Shown piece by piece: positions 1 through 5,886 of a stretch of 7,702 nt of DNA. The DNA is from an uncultured Atopobium sp. (GTDB taxonomy: Bacteria; Actinomycetota; Coriobacteriia; Coriobacteriales; Atopobiaceae): assembly GCA_916720015.1 (NCBI GenBank), contig CAKAPZ010000043.1:1-7702 (forward strand). The letters run 5' to 3'. The position numbers and the translations under genes were made by a program. The notes under the pieces were generated by a model that saw nothing but the letters and a program-made list of their open reading frames with translations, was not told where the DNA came from and ran no database searches. The first letter of the stretch is position 1. Each line of letters starts with the position of its first letter.

Positions 1-437
1 CTTGCGGTAAGCACGATGCCTGCAGAAGTCTTGAGATAGCGGACGGCAAACGAGAGCGTTGGGACAGGCTCAATGCGTGGATAGACGTACACACGGATGC
101 CATTAGCTGCTAAAACACCAGCTGCAACCTTCTGGAAATCCTCGCCCTTGAGGCGAGAATCCCTTGCAAGAGCCACGGTAGGATTTTGGTAGTGAGCGTT
201 GAGGTAATCTGCAAGACCCTGAGTTGCCTGAGCAACAACGTAGACATTCATGCGGTTGGTGCCAACGCCAATGGTGCCACGAAGACCAGCGGTACCAAAT
301 GCAAGTGAGCGATAAAATGCATCGTAGAGCTCATCCTCTGCTTCTGGTTTTGCAAGCTCTCCGATCTCTTTTACCAGGTCTTCTTCGGTGACGTTTGCAC
401 GCCAGGACTCAAATGTTTCCATAACTTTTGCATCCAT
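1..437 (-). CDS. Alpha-phosphohexomutase (phosphoglucomutase/phosphomannomutase), N-terminal 145 residues, cut by window edge
   Basis: Read on the minus strand from ATG at 435-437, this gives 145 codons without a stop and runs out of the window at position 1. The protein shows the family hallmarks of the PgcA/PGM2-like phosphohexomutases: FGTAGLRG at residues 47-54 (N-terminal phosphate/substrate loop), ARDSR at 91-95, EPVPTLSFAV at 123-132, and SAGIVLTA at 138-145. The last of these leads straight into the TASHNP loop that holds the catalytic phosphoserine, which lies just outside the window. These cytosolic enzymes interconvert glucose-1-phosphate and glucose-6-phosphate (or the mannose equivalents) through a phosphoserine, feeding glycogen, cell-wall and exopolysaccharide precursors. 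The start is supported by GGGAG (complement of 443-447) five bases upstream; a second Met at residue 6 is less well placed. The gene is divergent from the RlmKL gene. Glucose versus mannose preference cannot be decided from this piece. Confidence 0.9.
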   Translation of the reverse strand, partial: MDAKVMETFESWRANVTEEDLVKEIGELAKPEAEDELYDAFYRSLAFGTAGLRGTIGVGTNRMNVYVVAQATQGLADYLNAHYQNPTVALARDSRLKGEDFQKVAAGVLAANGIRVYVYPRIEPVPTLSFAVRYLKTSAGIVLTA

Positions 438-442
438 AATGA

Positions 443-447
443 CTCCC
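443..447 (-). promoter_or_regulatory. Ribosome binding site of the phosphohexomutase gene
   Basis: GGGAG on the minus strand, five bases before the ATG at 437. It fixes the start codon of the truncated phosphohexomutase. Confidence 0.6.
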
Positions 448-518
448 AAACCTCAAACAGCTCTCTATTTCTTAGTAAAAGATACTACGCGTATTTTAAG
501 CGAAAAATAACAGATGAT

Positions 519-547
519 TTGGCGAGAAAAACATGGGAAAATATTGC
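519..547 (+). promoter_or_regulatory. Candidate promoter of the RlmKL gene
   Basis: TTGGCG (519-524) and TATTGC (542-547) are separated by exactly 17 bases and lie upstream of the ribosome binding site at 576-580. Matches to the sigma-70 consensus are about 4 of 6 and 3 of 6, so this is a weak candidate chosen by position and spacing. If correct, the transcript starts near 554, and an upstream in-frame TTG at 519 lies inside the promoter and is not a start. The rest of the divergent gap (438-518) is AT-rich and contains the 8-bp palindrome TACGCGTA at 486-493. No convincing promoter for the leftward gene was found there. Confidence 0.3.
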
Positions 548-575
548 ATCAGTATGTATTCCATTCCTACGGGCG

Positions 576-580
576 AAAGG
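576..580 (+). promoter_or_regulatory. Ribosome binding site that sets the RlmKL start
   Basis: AAAGG seven bases before ATG 588. The open frame continues upstream to a TTG at 519, but that codon has no ribosome binding site, and the extra 23 residues do not resemble an RlmL N-terminus. The sequence MSQELEFFATCPKGFE from 588 does. Confidence 0.6.
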
Positions 581-587
581 TGTCCCG

Positions 588-2876
588 ATGTCTCAAGAAC
601 TTGAGTTCTTTGCAACGTGTCCAAAAGGCTTTGAGAAGCTTCTTGCACAGGAGCTAGACGGCCTGCGCATCAAAAAGGTGCGTCCTCTTGGCGGACAGGT
701 TGCGTTTTACGGCTCACTTGCCGATGCTTACCGCGTCTGTTTATGGTCTCGCCTCACGTCTCGCGTCATTTTGGTGCTTGATCGCGTTGGTGCTGCAACT
801 TCAGACGCTCTCTACGAAGACCTCTCCCACATTGCTTGGGAAGACCATATTGGTCCGCATGCCACCATTGCAGTCAGCGCTCACGGCACAAATGACCAGC
901 TCAGAAATACCAACTTCATTGCTGTCAGAACAAAAGACGCTATTGTAGACCGACTTGTAGCAAAACGCGGAAGCCGTCCTATGGTCAACACGCTTGCGCC
1001 TGACGTAACTATTGTCGTGCGCGTATCACGCAACCGTGCCACGGTTGGCATTGACCTTGCTGGTGAGGCGCTCTTTAAGCGCAGTCTGACTGGCGGTCGA
1101 GGGCCGGCACGTGAGTTTGCGCCGCTCAGGCTGGACTACGCTGCTGCCCTTCTGTACCTGCAGGCGCAAACTGCTGCGAGTGCATCGCTCTTCTCGCCAG
1201 ACGCGCCGCTGCCGGCGCTGCTGTTCCCGGGAGCAGGCGCGCTTGCACAGGAGGCAGCGGGCATGGCACTGGACGTGGCGCCGGGCATTCTGCGCGCTCG
1301 CTGGGGCATGACGGGTTGGGCTGGCCACGACGACGATGCCTGGCAGGATTTGCTTGCCGAGGCCGATGAACGTGCCGAGAAGGGCCAAGAGCGCCAGGTC
1401 ACACTCTATGCAGCGGACCCTCGCCCAAAGGCCAAGGAGGCTGTGCTTTATACGCTTCGTGCAGGCGGTCTCAAGGCTGACGTGCAGTTCTTGGCCGCTT
1501 CTAAGCTACTAAAACATGCAGAGCACTTCACGGGCATTGTTGCCGATCTCTCGTGGACCAAAGAAGAGCCCACACTTCAGGGCTCTGCTTACTCCACGCT
1601 TGGACTTTTTGTGGGACAGGCAAGCACGCTTCTTACCAGCGATACAAATACCGATACGGTGCTCAGAGCAACTCCATCGCAGACGCTTTCTGTTTACGTG
1701 GGCAACTCCATTGCTACGATGCGCTCCTACCCTGCCGCAATCGCTGAAGAAACAGGTGGTGGCGAAGCTGATGCCACTGCACCTACAAGCAACTCTGAGT
1801 CAACCTCAGTTCCTGCAGGTCCCACTGTCATGGTTAACAACCAGCCGGTAAGTGTACTGGTTCCTGCATCAGATCAGTTTGCCGCACGCCTTGCTAAGGT
1901 GGCCAAGCAACGCGCTAAGTGGGCTCGTAAAAACGACGTCTCGTGCTACCGCGTCTATGACGCTGACCTGCCCGATTATGCCGTCAGCATTGACATCTAC
2001 AAGGGTGCCACAAAGCCAACTACCTGGCTGCAAATCTCTGAGTACGCTGCATCTAAAGAGATTGATCCAGACCTTGCAAAGCGCCGCCTTCTAGACGTCC
2101 TAGCTTTGGCTCCTCGCATTCTAGGCGTACCCAGCTCAAACGTAAATCTACGAACAAGAACGCGTGCAAAGGGTGGCTCTCAGTACTCTGACGAGGGCAG
2201 CGCTGCAGACAACTCCAGAAAAGAAATGCTGCTCATCGATGAGGGCGGCCTACTCTTTGAGGTCAACTTTGCCTCAAGGCTGGACTGTGGAATCTTCCTA
2301 GACCACCGCGATACACGCGCAGAGATTCGTGAGCTCATGAAAAGTGCCGGACCTGCTAAGAGCTTCCTCAACCTCTTTGCCTACACAGGTACCGCTACCT
2401 GCTACGCAGCAGACGGTGGTGCACTTCACTCCACAACCGTTGACCTCTCCAAGCCTTCGCTCGAGTGGGCCAAGCGCAACATGAAGCGCAACGGTTTTGA
2501 CGGAGAGGAGCACGAGTTTGTCCAGGCAGACGTCCTGTCTTGGGTTACCGAGATGCGTCACACCAAAAACCGCTGGAACGTTATCTTCTGCGACGTCCCG
2601 ACCTTCTCCAACTCATCGCGCATGAAGCAGAGCTCGTTTGATGTCCAGAGAGATCACGCTGAGCTCATCATTGGCATTTCTCGCCTTCTGACTCGCGGTG
2701 GCGTTGCCATTTTCTCGTGCAACCTGCGTACCTTTAAGCCAGATGTCGAGAAAATCCAGCGAACTGGCGTCGACATTGAAGACATAACAAGTGAAACTAT
2801 TCCGGAGGACTTCTCAAGAAATCAGAAGATTCACCATGCATATAAAATCTCGAGAAAACCGCGGGAAAATGAGTAA
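588..2876 (+). CDS. rlmKL: RlmKL-type bifunctional 23S rRNA methyltransferase with a degenerate N-terminal (RlmL) catalytic domain
   Basis: The 762-residue protein starts at ATG 588 and is slightly longer than E. coli RlmKL (702). In that enzyme the N-terminal RlmL half makes m2G2445 and the C-terminal RlmK half makes m7G2069 in 23S rRNA during 50S assembly. Domains in order: a ferredoxin-like/THUMP RNA-binding region (about 1-165); an RlmL-like Rossmann domain (about 170-385); a low-complexity Gly/Ser/Thr/Ala linker (about 386-418); and an RlmK domain (about 425-762). RlmK hallmarks are CYRVYDADLPDY (453-464), GIFLDHRDTR (568-577), the SAM loop NLFAYTGTATCYAADGGA (595-612), TTVDLS (616-621), FCDVPTFSNSSRM (667-679) and FDVQRDH (684-690). 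The RlmL half keeps APGILRARWGMTGWAGHD (231-248), but its SAM loop reads LLFPGAGALAQEAA in place of LLDPMCGSGTLLIEAA, and the NPPYG site reads ADLSW (319-323). RlmL activity is therefore doubtful, while RlmK activity is likely but untested. It is a cytosolic, probably single-gene transcription unit. Confidence 0.88.
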   Translation: MSQELEFFATCPKGFEKLLAQELDGLRIKKVRPLGGQVAFYGSLADAYRVCLWSRLTSRVILVLDRVGAATSDALYEDLSHIAWEDHIGPHATIAVSAHGTNDQLRNTNFIAVRTKDAIVDRLVAKRGSRPMVNTLAPDVTIVVRVSRNRATVGIDLAGEALFKRSLTGGRGPAREFAPLRLDYAAALLYLQAQTAASASLFSPDAPLPALLFPGAGALAQEAAGMALDVAPGILRARWGMTGWAGHDDDAWQDLLAEADERAEKGQERQVTLYAADPRPKAKEAVLYTLRAGGLKADVQFLAASKLLKHAEHFTGIVADLSWTKEEPTLQGSAYSTLGLFVGQASTLLTSDTNTDTVLRATPSQTLSVYVGNSIATMRSYPAAIAEETGGGEADATAPTSNSESTSVPAGPTVMVNNQPVSVLVPASDQFAARLAKVAKQRAKWARKNDVSCYRVYDADLPDYAVSIDIYKGATKPTTWLQISEYAASKEIDPDLAKRRLLDVLALAPRILGVPSSNVNLRTRTRAKGGSQYSDEGSAADNSRKEMLLIDEGGLLFEVNFASRLDCGIFLDHRDTRAEIRELMKSAGPAKSFLNLFAYTGTATCYAADGGALHSTTVDLSKPSLEWAKRNMKRNGFDGEEHEFVQADVLSWVTEMRHTKNRWNVIFCDVPTFSNSSRMKQSSFDVQRDHAELIIGISRLLTRGGVAIFSCNLRTFKPDVEKIQRTGVDIEDITSETIPEDFSRNQKIHHAYKISRKPRENE

Positions 2877-2886
2877 ATTTTTCCGC
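2861..2886 (+). terminator. 10-bp hairpin enclosing the RlmKL stop codon, possible terminator
   Basis: Left arm GCGGGAAAAT (2861-2870) and right arm ATTTTTCCGC (2877-2886) pair over 10 bp with one G-U pair. The six-base loop GAGTAA contains the stop codon. No T-tract follows the right arm, although Ts lie inside it, so this is not a classic intrinsic terminator. It could act as a weak terminator or as a 3'-end stabiliser. Confidence 0.4.
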
Positions 2887-2919
2887 TTGCAGACAAAATA
2901 AGTACGTTTGTACATTCGT

Positions 2920-2933
2920 CTAGTTATAACTAG
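2920..2933. promoter_or_regulatory. Perfect 14-bp palindrome upstream of kup, possible operator
   Basis: CTAGTTATAACTAG is a perfect inverted repeat 59 bases before the kup start. It contains TATAAC, a near-consensus -10 hexamer (2925-2930), although no good -35 sits at the right distance. TTGTAC (2908-2913) is 11 bases from it. A palindrome overlapping a -10 box is what a dimeric repressor site would look like. The binding protein is unknown and the operator role is inferred from shape and position only. Confidence 0.35.
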
Positions 2934-2979
2934 GTATATGGACTAACATATGATGACGAACTGTACTAATCATCTATTG

Positions 2980-2984
2980 AGAGG
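2980..2984 (+). promoter_or_regulatory. Ribosome binding site of kup
   Basis: AGAGG eight bases before ATG 2993. An out-of-frame ATG at 2989 is closer to it but runs into a stop after five codons, so 2993 is the kup start. Confidence 0.6.
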
Positions 2985-2992
2985 ATTAATGG

Positions 2993-5275
2993 ATGAATAC
3001 AAGTAAAGCTGCATTTCATGCGCTTTTCTCTAAGGACAAAGCCAAGAAATCAACTGGCATTCCTCTAAGTGCTGGCATGGTACTTGTTACCCTTGGCATC
3101 GTCTACGGTGACATTGGCACTTCTCCAATGTACACCATGAAGGCAATTATCGCTGGTAATGGTGGACTTCTTACCATGAGCACCGATGTTGTTTTGGGTG
3201 CTCTGTCCCTCATTATCTGGACGCTGACACTCATTACAACCGTTAAATACGTCATGGTTGCAATGAAGGCAGACAACCACAATGAGGGCGGAATCTTTGC
3301 GCTCTACAGTTTGGTTAAAAAGTGCGCCAAATGGCTGATTATTCCTGCCATGATTGGTGGCGCAGCACTTCTTGCTGACGGTATTTTGACCCCAGCTGTT
3401 ACGGTAACCACCGCTATTGAGGGTTTGCGTACTATTCCTGCAGCTCATGCTATTATTGGTGATAATCAGCACATTGTTGTCATGATTACCATCATCATCC
3501 TCTGCACCCTCTTTGCCTTACAGAAGGCAGGTACTTCTACCATTGGTAAGGCCTTTGGCCCTGTCATGACGCTTTGGTTCTTGTTCTTGGGTGCCATGGG
3601 TGTTATGAACATGTTTGCTGACATTAGCGTTGTTCGAGCTCTTAACCCAGTCCGCGGCATTCTGTTCCTCTTTGATGGCAAGCTCAATGCAGCTGGTCTC
3701 ATGGTTTTAGGTAGTGTCTTCCTTTGTACCACTGGTGCAGAAGCACTTTATTCTGACATGGGCCACGTTGGCAAGAGCAACATTTACGTAAGCTGGCCTT
3801 TTGTTAAGGTCTGCTTGATTCTGAACTACCTTGGACAAGGCGCGTGGATCATCACTAACCACACCAACGAGAGCTTCAACGCAATCAAAGACCTCAATCC
3901 TTTCTTTGAAATGCTTCCTGGTCAGCTTAGACCATTTGCCGTTATTCTCTCTGCGCTTGCTGCAATTATTGCCTCTCAGGCACTGATTACTGGCTCTTAC
4001 TCCATTGTCTCTGAGGCTATTAAGCTTGATCTTATGCCTCACATTAAGATTAACTACCCTTCCACAACAAAGGGCCAGATTTACATTCCTCTGGTAAACA
4101 ACATCATGTGGGTTGGCTGCATTGGCGTTGTACTTCTCTTCCAGAGCTCTGAGCACATGGAAGCAGCGTACGGTCTTGCAATTACCGTTACCATGCTCAT
4201 GACCTCAATCCTGCTCTACACCTACCTGGCTGTTATCAGAAAGCGCCTATGGGCGGCCATTCCATTCATTCTTTTCTTTGGTGCTATCGAGGCTATGTTC
4301 TTCTTCTCAAGCCTTACCAAGTTCTTCCACGGCGGCTACTTTACCGTTCTTATGGCTACCGCAATCTTTGTTGTCATGTTTGTCTGGCGTCGCGGTACCG
4401 CTGTTGAGAGGACGCAGAGCGTTTATCTCCCCGTAGATAAATACATTGACCAGCTCCGTAGCTTGAGCCACGATGCGGACTATTCAACTCTCGCTGATAA
4501 CCTGGTTTTTCTTACTAATGATTCATCCTTTGACAAGCTGGATCGAGACATCCTCTATTCCATCTTGGATAAGCGTCCAAAGCGTGCTAAGGCCTACTAC
4601 TTTATTAACATCTCGCTGACAGACGATCCAAATACCCGTGAGTTTATCGTCAATGACTTTGGTACAGACTTCCTGTTCAAGATCACCCTGCGTCTTGGCT
4701 TTAGGGTAAACCAGCGTATTAACACCTATCTGTATCAGATTGTTGGTGACCTGATTAAGAACAATCAGCTTGCTCCACAGAATCACAAGTATTCCATTTA
4801 CAAGGAGCACTCCGAGATTGGTGACTTTAGATTCTGTCTGCTACGTAAGGTACTAGCTCCAGAGACTGACATCAACGGTTTTGACGCTCGTTGCCTTGAG
4901 CTTAAATACTTTATTCGTCGCATCTGCGGATCTCCTGCTCGTTGGTATGGTCTTGAGAACTCCAACATTGTCTTTGAGTACGTTCCTCTGTTCTCCAAGG
5001 TTAAGCGCGGGCAGAAGCTTACTCGTATCACGCTTGATGACGCAGCTCAGACGGGTTCTATGCCACTTGTTGAGGCTCCTATGAAAGAGCGTATTGCAGA
5101 GATTGAGGAAGATGAGGACATCTTCGCAGAGGCTCTGCACAAGGAGCGCGTTGAAAACGCAGCTACCGTTGCAGACTATGTTGGTGGCGATACCGCTAGC
5201 TTCCGTCCTCTTAAGCTTGATGAAGAAGAGGTTGATGAAGATGTCTTTGAGGAGCAGCAGGACAGTAATCACTAA
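2993..5275 (+). CDS. kup: Kup/HAK/KT family potassium uptake transporter
   Basis: The 760-residue integral membrane protein is a low-affinity K+ uptake system thought to act as a K+/H+ symporter. Family signatures are clear: LGIVYGDIGTSP (34-45), GGIFALYSL (99-107), LADGILTPAVTVTTAIEG (127-144), TGAEALYSDMGHVG (247-260), GQGAW (281-285) and SQALITGSYSIVSEAIKL (328-345). About twelve hydrophobic segments fill residues 25-465, as in the family. The remaining cytosolic domain (about 470-760) makes the protein longer than E. coli Kup (622). Its last 60 residues are strongly acidic, with IAEIEEDEDIFAEA (701-714) and KLDEEEVDEDVFEEQQD (741-757). It is preceded by a good ribosome binding site and a palindrome, and it lies 116 bases after the RlmKL gene, so it is probably transcribed separately. 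No terminator of its own is evident before the insertion sequence begins about 30 bases downstream. Some Kup proteins are inhibited by cyclic-di-AMP; nothing visible here shows that. Confidence 0.97.
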   Translation: MNTSKAAFHALFSKDKAKKSTGIPLSAGMVLVTLGIVYGDIGTSPMYTMKAIIAGNGGLLTMSTDVVLGALSLIIWTLTLITTVKYVMVAMKADNHNEGGIFALYSLVKKCAKWLIIPAMIGGAALLADGILTPAVTVTTAIEGLRTIPAAHAIIGDNQHIVVMITIIILCTLFALQKAGTSTIGKAFGPVMTLWFLFLGAMGVMNMFADISVVRALNPVRGILFLFDGKLNAAGLMVLGSVFLCTTGAEALYSDMGHVGKSNIYVSWPFVKVCLILNYLGQGAWIITNHTNESFNAIKDLNPFFEMLPGQLRPFAVILSALAAIIASQALITGSYSIVSEAIKLDLMPHIKINYPSTTKGQIYIPLVNNIMWVGCIGVVLLFQSSEHMEAAYGLAITVTMLMTSILLYTYLAVIRKRLWAAIPFILFFGAIEAMFFFSSLTKFFHGGYFTVLMATAIFVVMFVWRRGTAVERTQSVYLPVDKYIDQLRSLSHDADYSTLADNLVFLTNDSSFDKLDRDILYSILDKRPKRAKAYYFINISLTDDPNTREFIVNDFGTDFLFKITLRLGFRVNQRINTYLYQIVGDLIKNNQLAPQNHKYSIYKEHSEIGDFRFCLLRKVLAPETDINGFDARCLELKYFIRRICGSPARWYGLENSNIVFEYVPLFSKVKRGQKLTRITLDDAAQTGSMPLVEAPMKERIAEIEEDEDIFAEALHKERVENAATVADYVGGDTASFRPLKLDEEEVDEDVFEEQQDSNH

Positions 5276-5283
5276 TCTAGTGC

Positions 5284-5300
5284 CTAGTACTTTCTACTAG
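5284..5300. other. Short inverted repeat in a CTAG-rich stretch after kup
   Basis: CTAGTA (5284-5289) and TACTAG (5295-5300) form a 6-bp AT-rich stem with a five-base loop. No T-tract follows, so it is a poor terminator. The tetramer CTAG, rare in many bacterial genomes, occurs three times between 5277 and 5300. Confidence 0.3.
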
Positions 5301-5307
5301 TTACAAC

Positions 5308-5347
5308 AAAAGCCGGCAGATTGTGAACTGCCTCCCATTTCTTGGAC
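5308..5347 (+). repeat. Left terminal inverted repeat of the IS
   Basis: Matches the reverse complement of 6754-6795 at about 33 of 40 positions with one two-base gap. Conserved blocks are AAAAGCCG, CAGAT, TGAACTGC, TCCCA and CTTGGAC. The inner part also forms the left arm of the hairpin at 5330-5363. Confidence 0.8.
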
Positions 5348-5368
5348 ATAAGAAATGGGAGGCTTTTT
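5330..5368 (+). terminator. 14-bp hairpin plus T5 at the IS left end: terminator that also hides the transposase ribosome binding site
   Basis: Left arm 5330-5343 and right arm 5350-5363 pair perfectly over 14 bp around the loop GGACAT and are followed by TTTTT (5364-5368), a strong intrinsic terminator shape. The right arm contains GGGAGG (5357-5362), the ribosome binding site of OrfA. RNA entering from kup would fold it away and mostly terminate. Transcripts starting inside the element downstream of the left arm would leave it free. It is the only convincing terminator after kup. Confidence 0.75.
5357..5362 (+). promoter_or_regulatory. Ribosome binding site of IS OrfA
   Basis: GGGAGG six bases before ATG 5369. 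It decides the start: an upstream in-frame TTG at 5342 lies within the hairpin and has no ribosome binding site of its own. Confidence 0.75.
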
Positions 5369-5866
5369 ATGCGTATGGATCGTAGGGTAAAGTACGATGT
5401 AGAGGTGAGGAGAAAGGCATCAGAGCTCTTTGCTTCCGGTATGGGATCTTATACGGTTGCAAGTACTCTTTCTGTTTCACTCTCAGCTGTAAAAACATGG
5501 CATTATATATACCACGCGTTTGGAAGCGAGGTGCTACTGACCATGGATGGCAAGCAAGCTCCCTATACCTACGAGCAAAAAGTTGCTGCAGCAAGAGCTG
5601 TCGTTGAGGGTGGCATGACAAGGACTGAGGCAATGGCCAAGTTTAAGATTATGTCGCTGGCACCACTTAAGAGCTGGTGCAAGCTCTATCGTACAGGTGG
5701 CGCAGAGGCTCTTAAGCCAAAGCCAAAAGGAAGACCTAAAGGCTCTAAGTCCAAGCCGCAAAAGCACACCCGCGAGCAGGAACTTGAGGAGCGCTGCCGC
5801 AGGCTCGAGACCGAGGTAGCTTACTTAAAAAAATTGCGCGCCCTGGTCGAGAAAGACGAGCTCTGA
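5369..5866 (+). CDS. IS3-family transposase OrfA (DNA-binding subunit)
   Basis: 165 residues from ATG 5369, close to the length of InsJ (OrfA of IS150, 173). It contains two helix-turn-helix regions. The first covers about residues 15-50 (ASELFASGMGSYTVASTLSV). The second covers about 68-112 (KVAAARAVVEGGMTRTEAMAKF) and ends in the typical SWCKLYRTGGAEAL. A basic Lys/Arg/Pro hinge follows at 116-133 (PKPKGRPKGSK). Then comes a coiled coil, about 134-160, with Leu spacing in REQELEERCRRLETEVAYLKK. In this family OrfA binds the terminal repeats and the leucine zipper mediates dimerisation. It supplies the N-terminus of the OrfAB fusion transposase by -1 frameshifting after Lys155. Alone, OrfA usually dampens transposition in IS3 elements. 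Confidence 0.92.
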   Translation: MRMDRRVKYDVEVRRKASELFASGMGSYTVASTLSVSLSAVKTWHYIYHAFGSEVLLTMDGKQAPYTYEQKVAAARAVVEGGMTRTEAMAKFKIMSLAPLKSWCKLYRTGGAEALKPKPKGRPKGSKSKPQKHTREQELEERCRRLETEVAYLKKLRALVEKDEL

Positions 5867-5872
5867 CCGGGG
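5827..5872 (+). promoter_or_regulatory. Programmed -1 frameshift cassette: A7 slippery heptamer, 7-base spacer, hairpin
   Basis: The heptamer A-AAA-AAA (5827-5833) is in the correct register for OrfA codons AAA AAA. After 7 bases (5834-5840) an 8-bp stem forms between CCCTGGTC (5841-5848) and GACCGGGG (5865-5872). It has one G-U pair and a possible inner GAG/CTC extension. Slipping back one base continues from ATT at 5833 in the OrfB frame, with 18 open codons before GTG 5887. The predicted OrfAB fusion is 456 residues: 155 from OrfA and 301 from the second frame. The OrfA stop codon lies across the start of the right arm. Confidence 0.85.
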
Positions 5873-5886
5873 TAAAGGCTGAGGTT

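Noticed and set aside
519..587. In-frame 23-codon extension of the RlmKL gene starting at TTG 519
   Set aside because: It has no ribosome binding site, and the peptide is unlike RlmL N-termini. ATG 588 has AAAGG at proper spacing and begins the recognisable protein.
1026..1402. Long antisense open frames inside the RlmKL gene
   Set aside because: Shadow frames produced by the GC-rich codon use of this stretch. They have no ribosome binding site and no recognisable protein.
2989..3006. Five-codon leader frame (MDEYK) overlapping the kup start
   Set aside because: A chance overlap of two ATGs. It lacks any attenuator structure and is too short to support as a gene.
3065..4156. Antisense open frames within kup
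   Set aside because: Shadows of the strongly supported Kup frame. Their translations show no domain or membrane pattern.
5342..5368. TTG 5342 as start of the transposase OrfA
   Set aside because: The codon lies in the left arm of the hairpin, and the strong GGGAGG serves ATG 5369.
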